NCBI RefSeq assembly: GCF_049852125.1
Contig: NZ_CP187532.1
Location: forward strand, 2,790,001-2,854,000
DNA: 64,000 bases
Direction: 5' to 3'
DNA from: Senimuribacter sp049852125
GTDB lineage: Bacteria > Bacillota > Clostridia > Peptostreptococcales > Anaerovoracaceae
Positions 8,516 to 16,553 of the stretch are shown here, piece by piece. A program made the position numbers and the translations under genes. Numbering within the stretch: position 1 is the stretch's first letter; each line of letters begins with the position of its first letter. The notes beneath the pieces were generated by a model that ran no database searches, had not been told where the DNA came from, and saw only the letters and a program-made list of their open reading frames with translations.

Positions 8516-9124
8516 TTAATCTACATATTTAAACTTTAGTAGTTCCCTCTTTCTATCCTCGAATTCTTCCTCCGTGATAATCCCATCGTCACAGAGTTCT
8601 TTAAATCTTCGGATTTCCTCGGCAGGACTTCCCGAAAACTTCTTTTTCTGTGCCTCTTTTTCCTGTATTTCTCTGATATATGGCATTACCTCTGCAATCT
8701 CATGCTGCATGAATTCCAGGTTGTCGACATCTGCAATTATGCCGGAAAACTCTCGATACCAGCCATCTATATCAAAAAAGATTTCATTTTTATTCGGGAT
8801 AAAGATTACATTTTTTAGATCAGTATAGTCAATAGCTTTAATTCCTTTATTATCAGCACATATCGAAATCAATCGTTTATTCGTAAAAATATATATCCAT
8901 CTTGTTTCATTATCATAGAATTCCTTTTTATATATATATATATATCCCCAAAAGAACGAAAATACATATTCATCTGGTTCTAAAAGAAACTCTGCAAATT
9001 CAAAATCACGCCGTCTATCATCATAATCTGGCCAACTTGTATCAAAAAAACCTTTTTTCTTCTTTGGATCTTTATGCTCACGATAATATGCCAGCATCTC
9101 CTCTGCCGTCCGCATTTTTCTCAT
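8516..9124 (-). CDS. PH-SHOCT protein A
   Basis: A 202-residue cytoplasmic protein of a family repeated eight times here. It has a short N-terminal helix (MRKMRTAEEMLAYY), a bacterial PH-like beta domain (about 50-150: LEPDEYVFSFFWGYI, WIYIFTNKRLI, FFDIDGWYREFSG) and a C-terminal SHOCT helix hairpin (AEEIRRFKELCDDGIITEEE). SHOCT domains are short oligomerisation modules; PH-like domains of this kind occur in general stress proteins. Function here is unknown. The YIYIY segment is encoded by a (TA)8 tract and the gene is in frame (ON). It has its own promoter upstream and a terminator downstream. ATG 9124 follows AAAGGAAAG. Confidence 0.8.
   Translation of the reverse strand: MRKMRTAEEMLAYYREHKDPKKKKGFFDTSWPDYDDRRRDFEFAEFLLEPDEYVFSFFWGYIYIYKKEFYDNETRWIYIFTNKRLISICADNKGIKAIDYTDLKNVIFIPNKNEIFFDIDGWYREFSGIIADVDNLEFMQHEIAEVMPYIREIQEKEAQKKKFSGSPAEEIRRFKELCDDGIITEEEFEDRKRELLKFKYVD
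8929..8945 (-). repeat. TA tract in PH-SHOCT A (in frame)
   Basis: (TA)8 plus T coding for YIYIY between the WG and KKEF of the protein. The unit count keeps the downstream frame open. Confidence 0.9.
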
Positions 9125-9180
9125 CTCTGCTATCTTTCCTTTCTTTCACTTGCGTCCATCTCCAAATTTCTACTGTACCT

Positions 9181-9212
9181 ATTATAGCATATATTTTAGC
9201 TGTATTTGCACA
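9181..9212 (-). promoter_or_regulatory. Locus-wide promoter motif, PH-SHOCT A
   Basis: TGTGCAA, 19 bases, TATAAT with TATGC before the -10 on the minus strand; about 55 bases upstream of the ATG. Confidence 0.75.
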
Positions 9213-9247
9213 CTGGTTGAAAATATTTCATTTTATCCCCCCAAAAT

Positions 9248-9271
9248 AAAAAACGCCCGCAGGCGCTTTTC
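9248..9271 (-). terminator. Cassette hairpin terminator after PH-SHOCT B
   Basis: CGCC-CGCA-GGCG hairpin with flanking A and T runs just downstream of PH-SHOCT B. Confidence 0.75.
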
Positions 9272-9281
9272 TCACATTTCA

Positions 9282-9887
9282 TCAGTCTATATATTTAAAC
9301 CTCAGCAATTCTTGTTTTCTGTCTTCAAATTCTTTCTCTGTGATAATCCCGTCGTCACAAAGTTCCTTAAATCTTCGAATTTCCTCGGCAGGACTTCCCG
9401 AAAACTTCTTTTTCTGTGCCTCTTTTTCCTGTATTTCTCTGATATATGGCATTACCTCTGCAATCTCACGCTTAATAAAATCTATATCTTCATGATATAT
9501 ATTTACATCCGCTAATCCCCGATACCAGCCATCAGTGTCAAAGTACACTTCATGACATTTAGTATTCACCAGTATATTATTTATTTCCTTATACCTCAAT
9601 ATCTGCCAACCTGCTTCAGTGCATTTAGCAATTAATCGTTTATTGGTAAACATATATATCCAATTTATTTTTTTATGTTCACTCATATATACTTGTCTAT
9701 ATATATATCCCCAAAAAAAAGTCATTACATATTCATCATCATCCAAAACTGCTGATGGATATCTATAATAAATCAATTCATCTTTTGGCTCCCGTTCTTC
9801 ATAACCAAACAAACTTGTCCTTCGCTCATACTCCACATTCTCACGATAATATGCCAGCATTTCCTCTGCTGTACGCATTTTTCTCAT
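9282..9887 (-). CDS. PH-SHOCT protein B
   Basis: 201 residues with the same plan as protein A: MRKMRTAEEM helix, PH-like domain (LDDDEYVMTFFWGYIY, WIYMFTNKRLI, YFDTDGWYRGLAD) and SHOCT hairpin. Its last 55 residues are nearly the same as those of A and C, while the PH-like domain is clearly divergent, so the domain surface varies between copies. The TA tract is short, (TA)5, and in frame. Own promoter at 9944 and own terminator. No partner or substrate can be read from the sequence. Confidence 0.8.
   Translation of the reverse strand: MRKMRTAEEMLAYYRENVEYERRTSLFGYEEREPKDELIYYRYPSAVLDDDEYVMTFFWGYIYRQVYMSEHKKINWIYMFTNKRLIAKCTEAGWQILRYKEINNILVNTKCHEVYFDTDGWYRGLADVNIYHEDIDFIKREIAEVMPYIREIQEKEAQKKKFSGSPAEEIRRFKELCDDGIITEKEFEDRKQELLRFKYID
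9698..9708 (-). repeat. TA tract in PH-SHOCT B (in frame)
   Basis: (TA)5 plus T at the same coding position as in A and C, short enough to be fairly stable. Confidence 0.85.
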
Positions 9888-9943
9888 CTCTGCTACCGTT
9901 CCTTTCTTTCACTTGCGTCCATCTTCAAATTTCTACTGTACCT

Positions 9944-9975
9944 ATTATAGCATATATTTTAGCTGTATTTGCACA
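9944..9975 (-). promoter_or_regulatory. Locus-wide promoter motif, PH-SHOCT B
   Basis: TGTGCAA, 19 bases, TATAAT with extended -10 TGC on the minus strand. The block around it is almost the same as that upstream of PH-SHOCT A. Confidence 0.75.
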
Positions 9976-10007
9976 CTGGTTGAAAATATTTCATTTTATC
10001 CCCCAAA

Positions 10008-10032
10008 AGAAAAAACGCCCGCAGGCGTTTTT
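10008..10032 (-). terminator. Cassette hairpin terminator after PH-SHOCT C
   Basis: CGCC-CGCA-GGCG hairpin between A and T runs. Confidence 0.75.
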
Positions 10033-10043
10033 CTCACATTTCA

Positions 10044-10643
10044 TCAGTCTATATATTTAAACCTCAGCAATTCTTGTTTTCTGTCTTCAAATTCTTTCTC
10101 TGTGATAATCCCGTCGTCACAAAGTTCCTTAAATCTTCGAATTTCCTCGGCAGGACTTCCCGAAAACTTCTTTTTCTGTGCTTCCCTCTCTTGTATCTGT
10201 CTAATGTACGGCAAGACTTCCTCAAGCTCATGTTTAATAAATTCTCTGTCTTTAGGATCAATGATTACATCAGATAGCCCACGATACCAATTATCTGTAT
10301 CAAAAAAAATCTCATTTCTTTTCGGTACTACCATTATATTTTTTAATTTCCTATTATCAATAACTTGGCATCCATGTTTATTCATACATTTCGCAATTAA
10401 TCGTTTATTTGTTAATATATATATCCATTGTGTTTCATGCGGCGCTGCAATATATATATATATATATCCCCAAAATAGCACAAGAGCATACTCATCTAAT
10501 TCTAACCATGCCTCAATCTCCTTATAATTCTCTAAATCATCATGAAGTGCGTACACTGGCTCAAAAAGTCCTCTTTTTTCCTTAGGTCCTCTATTTTCAC
10601 AATAATATGCCAGCATCTCCTCTGCCGTCCGCATTTTTCTCAT
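10044..10643 (-). CDS. PH-SHOCT protein C
   Basis: 199 residues: N-terminal MRKMRTAEEMLAYY, PH-like domain (LELDEYALVLFWGYIYIYI, WIYILTNKRLI, FFDTDNWYRGLSD) and SHOCT hairpin ending LLRFKYID. The PH-like domain differs from A and B at many positions while both ends are conserved. A (TA)8 tract encodes YIYIYI and is in frame, so the gene is ON. A second short tract, (AT)5, encodes WIYIL. Own promoter and terminator. Confidence 0.8.
   Translation of the reverse strand: MRKMRTAEEMLAYYCENRGPKEKRGLFEPVYALHDDLENYKEIEAWLELDEYALVLFWGYIYIYIAAPHETQWIYILTNKRLIAKCMNKHGCQVIDNRKLKNIMVVPKRNEIFFDTDNWYRGLSDVIIDPKDREFIKHELEEVLPYIRQIQEREAQKKKFSGSPAEEIRRFKELCDDGIITEKEFEDRKQELLRFKYID
10451..10467 (-). repeat. 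TA tract in PH-SHOCT C (in frame)
   Basis: (TA)8 plus T, same coding position as the tract in A. Confidence 0.9.
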
Positions 10644-10699
10644 CTCTGCTATCTTTCCTTTCTTTCACTTGCGTCCATCTCCAAATTTCTACTGTACCT

Positions 10700-10731
10700 A
10701 TTATAACATATATTTTAGCTGCATTTGCACA
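10700..10731 (-). promoter_or_regulatory. Locus-wide promoter motif, PH-SHOCT C
   Basis: TGTGCAA, 19 bases, TATAAT on the minus strand, with TGT before the -10. Confidence 0.7.
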
Positions 10732-10763
10732 CTGGTTGAAAATATTTCATTTTATCCCCCAAA

Positions 10764-10787
10764 AGAAAAACGCCCACAGGCGTTTTT
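10764..10787 (-). terminator. Cassette hairpin terminator after PH-SHOCT D
   Basis: CGCC-CACA-GGCG hairpin followed by TTTTT in the minus direction, at the 3' end of PH-SHOCT D. Confidence 0.7.
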
Positions 10788-11141
10788 ATAAATCTAATAA
10801 TTTCTTTTTCTTTTGTTCAAATTCTTCATTAGTAATAATCCCATCGTCCCAAAGCTGTTTGAATTTGCGTATCTCGTCAGCAGGGCTTACAAAAGAGTTT
10901 CTTTTCTGCAGCTGCTTTTCTCGTTCCTTCCAGATAAACGGCATGACCTTTTCCAGTTCTTTTTCGATGATTTCAGCTTCCTGATCACCTAACACAAATG
11001 CTTCGGATAAACTTCGACGATAAACATCCGTTTCAATTATAAAACAACCATCTTTCATTGCAATTCTACTTACTCGATCCCACTCAATGCTATCTACTCC
11101 CTCAGCATCAAAATTCACTGCAATAATCCTTTTATTTGTCA

Positions 11142-11153
11142 ATATATATATAT
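11142..11153 (-). repeat. Second AT tract in PH-SHOCT D (one unit too long)
   Basis: (AT)6 at the WIYIL position; in-frame paralogues C, E and F have (AT)5 here. Confidence 0.8.
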
Positions 11154-11180
11154 CCATTCTTCATATTCTCGTATATCTTT

Positions 11181-11198
11181 ATATATATATATATATAT
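11181..11198 (-). repeat. Main AT tract in PH-SHOCT D (one unit short)
   Basis: (AT)9, the longest tract in the window; 10 or 7 units would restore the YIYK frame. Confidence 0.85.
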
Positions 11199-11429
11199 GA
11201 AAATCAGTCAGGCAATATTCATCTGGTTCTAAAAAAGCTTCTGCTCTTTTATATTTGTCAAGGGAACCTTGAAACAGCTTAGGAAGACCTAAACTTTTAT
11301 CACCTTGGCCTCCAGCTTTCCTAATCTCACAATAATACTCGTACATCTCCTCTGCCGTCCGCATTTTTCTCATCTCGTCCACCGTTCCTTTCCCACACCT
11401 GCATTAGCATCAGGTTTTTCACTATACTT

Positions 11430-11461
11430 ATTATAGCATACTTTTCTAGATCTTTTGTATG
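11430..11461 (-). promoter_or_regulatory. Locus-wide promoter motif, PH-SHOCT D
   Basis: CATACAA (variant of TGTGCAA), 19 bases, TATAAT with TATGC before the -10. Confidence 0.65.
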
Positions 11462-11485
11462 TAAATAAATTAAAACATTTCTAAA

Positions 11486-11634
11486 ACTACTGACTTTGAC
11501 AGGCACAAAGCCTTCTTCCACATCCAGAATATCCGGCTCTTTATTGTGATTCTGATAAGCGAAGTGAAGCCACTGCGCCAGTCCGCTTATCTTGATGAGT
11601 TTTTTGCGTATTCCTCACTGCTGATTTCCTCCAT
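11486..11634 (-). pseudogene. Tail chaperone 3'-end fragment, copy 2 (internally deleted)
   Basis: From ATG 11634 the frame reads MEEISSEEYAKNSSR and stops, with an A AAA AAC slippery heptamer at 11599-11605. In the -1 frame it continues as LIKISGLAQWLHFAYQNHNK, as in the real chaperone gene at 39.7-39.9 kb. A deletion then removes the middle of the GT-like region, leaving EEGFVPVKVSSF. It lies between tape measure 2 and PH-SHOCT D and marks a cassette boundary. Confidence 0.75.
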
Positions 11635-12095
11635 TTTAATTTGTACTACTATCACACTTATAATCCTGCGCCTCCTGTTGCTGGCGTATTGGCAAACTGT
11701 CCCCTGAATGCTGCGTTAAATACGCCTGCGATTTCTTCGCTGATAGCTTCCTTGTTCTCTCGAATGGTTTCGACCAGGGACTGTCCATCCTTCGCCTCAA
11801 TTTTGATTTCTACACCGCCGACTTCTACTGCAATCGGCATGCTGCTGCCGCCTCCGCTAAGACCTCCGATACTGCCGCCTACGATACCGCCTGCCGCGAA
11901 GCCCTTTGGTGAAAAGCCCGGCGCCTGCAGATAGCTGCCCACCTGGTTGAACAGCTCCATCGCTCTCTTTCTTCTGTGTCTGCCCAGAGGAATAATGGCC
12001 TCCGGCGTTCCTTCTTCCGCCACGGTAATCAGCTGCGCACCGCCGTGAACATAACCGCCGTCAGCAAAAGCCGGAGCGATAATGCCGCCGCGATA
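11533..12095 (-). repeat. 563-bp near-identical repeat, copy 1
   Basis: Matches 36543-37105 at a constant offset of 25010 with one mismatch seen (12072). It covers the chaperone fragment and the 3' end of tape measure 2. Such identity between otherwise different genes points to recent duplication or gene conversion. Confidence 0.9.
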
Positions 12096-14348
12096 TTCCG
12101 GATTCAAAGAGATAGTTGGCGGCGCTGTTCCAAAAATCTTATGACCTGTAACATATACCGCTACCGGTGCTGTAATAAACTTTGGAATGCCAAAGTCCTC
12201 TGCTGTAATATTGAACTGCCCCTGAATTACCTTTTCTCCATCGATCATCAGCTGTGTTGAAACTGTTGAAATACCGCCTGTTTCCTGTGAACCGGTTACA
12301 GGCTGCTGCTCTGAACTTGCCAGATATTCATAATCTTCAGTGTTGAACTTTTTATTCGAATTATCAGCTAGCCAATTCATCGCTTTATCATCAGCAACAT
12401 ATGCATAAAAGTCCATCTGTCTTAAATAATCATAAATATCTTTAGGAACAATTGCACCTGCGGATTCGTACTCCTTTGCCAGTTCTAATATTTTCTTTGT
12501 AGTATTCGCCATACTATCAACATATTCGCCGATGGCATTTCTTGTTTCTTCATGCGCACCTAATATATTTCCCTGATCCCTAAATGCTTCGAAGCTTTCA
12601 CCACTATAATGATTTTCTCTTACCTTAGCAGATAACTCACTTATCGGAGCTGCAAAGTACCCCAGTTCATCTTTAAAACGGCTGGCAAACTCATCATTCA
12701 TAGTATCCGCAACATTCATATAAAGATCTTTCTTTTGCGCATACAGACCTTCATCTCCACTTCCGTTTTTACCCCACAGAGCTTGCTTTCTTCCATCAGC
12801 ATCCAGTGAGTCTGCAATACTGGCATACGCGTTATCCAGCGTTGCTGCATTTTCATCAGCGCTGCCAAGTCCTAAAGCTATCACATTCTGAAAGGATTCC
12901 CAGTCCATATTTTTTATACTGCCAGACGGTATACCATCTAAAGCTGCCTGAAATTTATCAGATCTATCTTTTCCAAGAATTCTTTGATTCTCTATATCTG
13001 TCATGATTTTGTTGATTCCACTTTGTTCCGTCTTACTGATGATTCCGTCCTGCAAAGCTTTATCAATATCACGTTCCAGTTTTTCTAACAACCTTTCTGT
13101 ATCCTGAATCCTTTCCTCATATTTTTTACGCAGTGCGCCGATCAGTACATCTCCTGTATCTGAATCTCCCATAATTGCGTTTATTGCTTCAATATCCGCA
13201 TGCTGCTTCTCTCTCAGGTACGAAAGCTGCTCTGTGCCATAATCTGCAATCTGTCCTCTCAAAGCAGTCCGCTCGCCCTCATTCAGATGTTCTGTCGACG
13301 CCATCCACAGACCTTTATCCATCACATAATCGCCTTGCTGCAGGCTTTGATAAGTATTACCCAAATCAGATACCGCAGCATTGACATTATAAATTCGTGC
13401 CGTCTGTGACGGATCAAACAGTCCTGCTACTACTTGGGAAAGCTGCTCTGCTGAAAGCGCAATATCCCCAAACTTTTCATCCAGCTTTAACTTTGCAAGT
13501 TCTGCCTGTTTCTGCCTGAATTTCTCCAGTCGCGCCGCCGCTTCTGGAGAAATTGCCGCATTTTTCATAGCGCCCAGCTTTCCACCGCTCATGAACTCTG
13601 AAATAGGATCGCTCAAATACTTTCCTGCCATATAGCCAAGTCCTGCGCCCGCTGCTGCGCCAATGGGTCCAAACAAAGATCCAAGCGCCGCACCAGCCTT
13701 CATACCGCCAAGGGAGCCTGCCATGATAGTGGCACCTTCAAAAATTTTTGAAATTCTGTCATAAGTATTATTTGCTGTAAATATTCCCTCTGCGATATCT
13801 AGGCCGCCATCCAGCATGCCGATGGCAGAAATGCCGGTAGAGATGTTTTTAGGTAATTTTAAATTTTCGGCTCTTTTCAAAATATCTTCTCTTGCATCCT
13901 TAAATATGCTTCTATAGTTCCCATACAAAGCTCCTATGGTCGCCCCGCCAAAAAACAGTTCTTCTAACATGTTTCCATTCTTTGCTTCCGGAACCGCCTG
14001 GGTTCTTTCCCACACTGCCCTGCTTCCGGTATAGGTCTTTGTTTGTCGCCCTCCGCCCTGCGCATAGCGAACCTGTGGCTGTATACGATATGCCTTCGCC
14101 GTCAGATTTTGCAGCCTTCGTTCAAACAGATTCAGCGCCTGCATCGCTTCGTCCATGTCCACATAAAGGCTAACCCTACAGGACTTCTGTGAAAACCGAG
14201 TTGCAAAACGATCCAGCGTTTCCAATGCTCTCTCCGTTCGATCCAGCGTATCGGCAAATTTTTGGGTATCGCTCTCTACCTGGCTGATCGCTTTGCCATA
14301 ACTTTTTACAGATGCTTCGTTCACTTCAATAATTATTTTTTTACTCAT
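11658..14348 (-). CDS. Tape measure protein 2
   Basis: 896 residues. The N-terminus (1-100) is helical and unlike that of tape measure 1. Residues 170-250 (GMLDGGLDIAEGIF, GGMKAGAALGS, GYMAGKYLSDP) match the Gly/Ala-rich hydrophobic part of tape measure 1, and the following helical part is related (KLDEKFGDIALSAEQLSQVV). A unique segment before the C-terminus (about 690-750) is absent from protein 1 but a similar VTAEDFGIPK motif occurs in protein 3. The last 144 residues are shared with 1 and 3. ATG 14348 follows AAGGAGAAAAAGGGAA. A terminator hairpin separates it from PH-SHOCT E. Confidence 0.85.
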   Translation of the reverse strand: MSKKIIIEVNEASVKSYGKAISQVESDTQKFADTLDRTERALETLDRFATRFSQKSCRVSLYVDMDEAMQALNLFERRLQNLTAKAYRIQPQVRYAQGGGRQTKTYTGSRAVWERTQAVPEAKNGNMLEELFFGGATIGALYGNYRSIFKDAREDILKRAENLKLPKNISTGISAIGMLDGGLDIAEGIFTANNTYDRISKIFEGATIMAGSLGGMKAGAALGSLFGPIGAAAGAGLGYMAGKYLSDPISEFMSGGKLGAMKNAAISPEAAARLEKFRQKQAELAKLKLDEKFGDIALSAEQLSQVVAGLFDPSQTARIYNVNAAVSDLGNTYQSLQQGDYVMDKGLWMASTEHLNEGERTALRGQIADYGTEQLSYLREKQHADIEAINAIMGDSDTGDVLIGALRKKYEERIQDTERLLEKLERDIDKALQDGIISKTEQSGINKIMTDIENQRILGKDRSDKFQAALDGIPSGSIKNMDWESFQNVIALGLGSADENAATLDNAYASIADSLDADGRKQALWGKNGSGDEGLYAQKKDLYMNVADTMNDEFASRFKDELGYFAAPISELSAKVRENHYSGESFEAFRDQGNILGAHEETRNAIGEYVDSMANTTKKILELAKEYESAGAIVPKDIYDYLRQMDFYAYVADDKAMNWLADNSNKKFNTEDYEYLASSEQQPVTGSQETGGISTVSTQLMIDGEKVIQGQFNITAEDFGIPKFITAPVAVYVTGHKIFGTAPPTISLNPEYRGGIIAPAFADGGYVHGGAQLITVAEEGTPEAIIPLGRHRRKRAMELFNQVGSYLQAPGFSPKGFAAGGIVGGSIGGLSGGGSSMPIAVEVGGVEIKIEAKDGQSLVETIRENKEAISEEIAGVFNAAFRGQFANTPATGGAGL

Positions 14349-14375
14349 TTCCCTTTTTCTCCTTTATTTTCCCAA

Positions 14376-14400
14376 AAGAAAAACGCCCGCAGGCGTTTTT
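14376..14400 (-). terminator. Cassette hairpin terminator before tape measure 2
   Basis: CGCC-CGCA-GGCG hairpin with A and T runs between PH-SHOCT E and tape measure 2. Confidence 0.75.
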
Positions 14401-14992
14401 ACAAATCCAATAATTTCTTTTTCTTCTGTTGAAACTCTTCCTCAGTGATAATTCCATCGTCCCAGAGCTGCTTAAACTTGCGTATCTCGTCGGCAGGGCT
14501 TAGAAAACGCTTTCTTTCTTGTAGCATTTTTTCTCGCTCTTTCCAAATGAAGGGCATGACCTTTTCTAATTCTTTTTCGATGATTTCAGATTCTCGATCT
14601 GTTTTTACAAATACACAGGATAAGCTTCGATTATAAGTATCGGTTTCAATAATAAAGCGTCTATTTTTTATTATAAATCTTTCTATTTGATTCCATCCAA
14701 TACTTTCCGAACCCTCTTGTTCAAAGTTTATTGTAATAATCCTTTTATTTGTTAATATATATATCCATTCTTCTGTTTCCTGTATATGTTTATATATATA
14801 TACATATACGCGAAATGTGGTCAAGCAGTATTCGTCCTTTTCCAAGAATTCTTCTGCAATTTTATACTCATTCAAGGCATCTATAAATAATCTGTCGCTG
14901 AAACTAAGTAATCCTGTTGTCGTATCCTTTTTAATTTCACGGTAGTACTCGTTCATCTCCTCTGCGGTTCGCATTTTTCTAAGCTCTGCCAT
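14399..14992 (-). CDS. PH-SHOCT protein E
   Basis: 197 residues from ATG 14992, which follows GAAGGAAG; a longer frame to 15019 lacks a ribosome site. N-terminal AELRKMRTAEEMNEYY, PH-like domain (LEKDEYCLTTFRVYVYIY, WIYILTNKRII, IIETDTYNRSLSC) and SHOCT hairpin (ADEIRKFKQLWDDGIITEEE, ending KKKKLLDL). The end differs from A-C (KFKYID), so D, E and F form a subgroup. The TA tract is interrupted by a C and in frame, which should make it stable. Confidence 0.8.
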   Translation of the reverse strand: MAELRKMRTAEEMNEYYREIKKDTTTGLLSFSDRLFIDALNEYKIAEEFLEKDEYCLTTFRVYVYIYKHIQETEEWIYILTNKRIITINFEQEGSESIGWNQIERFIIKNRRFIIETDTYNRSLSCVFVKTDRESEIIEKELEKVMPFIWKEREKMLQERKRFLSPADEIRKFKQLWDDGIITEEEFQQKKKKLLDL

Positions 14993-15036
14993 TATATACT
15001 TCCTTCCTCGTATTATCACTTCTTTCTATTGTGTAC

Positions 15037-15068
15037 ATTATAGCACACTTTCGAGGATAGCTTGCACA
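15037..15068 (-). promoter_or_regulatory. Locus-wide promoter motif, PH-SHOCT E
   Basis: TGTGCAA, 19 bases, TATAAT with TGTGC before the -10. Confidence 0.75.
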
Positions 15069-15120
15069 TCAATTCGTTAAATTTTCATCCATTTCCCTTT
15101 TCCTCCTTTATTTTTTCCAA

Positions 15121-15145
15121 AAGAAAAACGCCCACAGGCGTTTTT
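15121..15145 (-). terminator. Cassette hairpin terminator after PH-SHOCT F
   Basis: CGCC-CACA-GGCG hairpin followed by TTTTT in the minus direction. Confidence 0.7.
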
Positions 15146-15736
15146 ACAAATCCAATAATTTCTTTTTCTTCTGTTGGAATTCCTCCGCTGTAATAATTCC
15201 ATCGTCCCAGAGCTGCTTAAACTTGCGTATCTCGTCGGCAGGGCTTACAGAAGCGTTTCTTTTTTGCAGCTGCTTCTCTCGCACTTCCCTAATAAAAGGT
15301 ATAACCTTTTCTAATTCTTTTTCGATAAATTCAGAGTCTTCCATTGCTCTGACAAATACACGAGACATACTCATACGATATACATCCGCTTCAATAATAA
15401 CATCTGTTCCAGTAATGTATACACTTTCTATATTTTCCCATCTAATGCTTTCCGCCCCATAAGTGTCAATGCAAATACTCATAATCCTATTGTTTGTTAA
15501 TATATATATCCATTTTTCAGAATTATAGCCGGTATCATATATATATATGCACGGAATGTCGTTAAGAAATATTCATCCGTCTCTAAAAGATTTTCCACCC
15601 TTTTATATGGTTCCAAAGGATCCATGAATAATCTCTTTCTGTCTAAATCAGATGTTCCTGGTTTAATATCTTTTCTGACTTCGCAGTAGTACTCGTACAG
15701 TTCTTCAGCTGTTCGCATTTTTCTGATCTCAGCCAT
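15144..15736 (-). pseudogene. PH-SHOCT F, out of frame at TA tract (phase-OFF?)
   Basis: The 5' part (MAEIRKMRTAEELYEYY to LTTFRAYIYM) runs into a wrong frame after (AT)6 at 15537-15548 and stops at 15497. With five AT units the frame would continue as DTGYNSEKWIYILTNNRIMS and on through an intact PH-like C-terminus and SHOCT hairpin. No other lesion is visible. The gap to PH-SHOCT G is under 20 bases and I see no separate promoter between them, so F and G are probably co-transcribed. Confidence 0.75.
15537..15548 (-). repeat. AT tract in PH-SHOCT F (one unit too long)
   Basis: (AT)6; five or eight units would keep the frame. Confidence 0.8.
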
Positions 15737-15754
15737 AATTTCTTCTCCTCAATT

Positions 15755-16346
15755 TCAATCCATATATTTGAATTTTAACAGTTCGTTTTTTCTATCAATA
15801 AATTCTTCCTCAGTAATAATCCCATCGTCCCAGAGCTGTTTAAATTTCCGTATCTCGTCAGCAGGGCTTACAAAGCGTTTCTCTTTCTGTGCTTTTTCAT
15901 ATTCCGCCTTTATTAACGGTCGAATTTCTTCCAATTCCTTTTTAACAACCAACACTTCTTCTTCGGAACAGGTAAATACTCTTGACAAGCTATAATGCCA
16001 ATTGTCCGTACAAAAAACAATATCCCCATCTTCTAAAACTACAATATCTTTTATGCTATTGTACTCGATCACTTCCACTCCTTGCTGATATCTCCGTGAC
16101 GCAATAATCCTTTTGTTTGTCAACGCATACGACCATACTTCTCTCTCCTGTATCTGCTTATATATATCCATCAATTATCATTACGCAGTATTCTTCCGGT
16201 TCTAATAAAGCTTCTATTTTTTCAAATCGAGCCGATTCATTTGCTTTAGTGAAAAGCATTTTCAAAGTATTTTTTCCTTCTGGCTTACTTTTACAGTAGT
16301 ACTCGTACATCTCCTCTGCCGTCCGCATTTTTCTCATCTCACTCAC
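15755..16346 (-). pseudogene. PH-SHOCT G, out of frame at TA tract (phase-OFF?)
   Basis: The 5' part (MSEMRKMRTAEEMYEYYCK to CVMIIDGYI) ends at a TAA created inside a short TA tract at 16159-16167. One more TA unit gives IDGYIYKQIQEREVWSYALT and an open frame to the SHOCT end KFKYMD. The tract is short, so the shift may be older than those in D and F. The rest of the coding sequence is intact. Its promoter is at 16393 and its leader is almost the same as that of PH-SHOCT H at 39.5-39.6 kb. Confidence 0.7.
16159..16167 (-). repeat. TA tract in PH-SHOCT G (one unit short)
   Basis: (TA)4 plus T; one more unit restores the family frame. Confidence 0.75.
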
Positions 16347-16392
16347 CGCTCCTTTCCCACGTCTGTACCAATATCAGTCTTTCGCTATGCCT

Positions 16393-16424
16393 ATTATATC
16401 ATACTTTTCTAGATCTTTTGCATA
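16393..16424 (-). promoter_or_regulatory. Locus-wide promoter motif, PH-SHOCT G
   Basis: TATGCAA, 19 bases, TATAAT on the minus strand. Confidence 0.65.
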
Positions 16425-16483
16425 TAAATAGGTTAAAACATTTCTAAAACTTCTTTCTAACGCAAAAAGACGGCGACCCCTTT

Positions 16484-16513
16484 GTACCCTTCACATAAGG
16501 AAGTGAAGGGTAC
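16484..16513. repeat. Left terminal hairpin of outer element
   Basis: GTACCCTTCAC and GTGAAGGGTAC arms around a short loop. The right end, read in reverse complement, has the related CTTCACATAAAGAAGTG. Confidence 0.75.
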
Positions 16514-16553
16514 GAGGGCATCTCTTCATCAAATTACGGTATAGTCTTCGTGG

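Larger units (their letters stand above)
10786..11382 (-). pseudogene. PH-SHOCT D, out of frame at two TA tracts (phase-OFF?)
   Basis: The N-terminal frame (MDEMRKMRTAEEMYEYY to CLTDFHIYIYI) stops at a TAA made by the end of a (AT)9 tract at 11181-11198. The continuing sequence encodes KDIREYEEW in another frame, which would be reached with 10 or 7 units. A second tract (11142-11153) has 6 AT units where C, E and F have 5, so the frame shifts again before LTNKR. The PH C-terminal part and SHOCT hairpin (ADEIRKFKQLWDDGIITNEE) are otherwise intact. Apart from the two tract lengths I see no damage, which favours reversible switching over decay. Confidence 0.75.

Noticed and set aside
11641..12260. 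Plus-strand open frames inside the tape measure genes (also at 5901, 36651, 36986)
   Set aside because: They mirror GC-rich, repeat-like coding on the minus strand, have no ribosome sites and no recognisable domains.
5870..14348. Diversity-generating retroelement acting on tape measure genes
   Set aside because: No reverse transcriptase and no template repeat are visible; differences between tape measures are whole-domain, not A-specific.
8485..14400. Integron attC sites at the cassette hairpins
   Set aside because: The stems are only 4 bp with U runs, fit terminators, and there is no integron integrase.
8485..15145. Regularly repeated hairpins and leaders that look like CRISPR repeats
   Set aside because: Spacing is 0.6-3 kb, the intervals are coding paralogues, and there is no Cas gene. 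They are terminators and promoters of duplicated genes.
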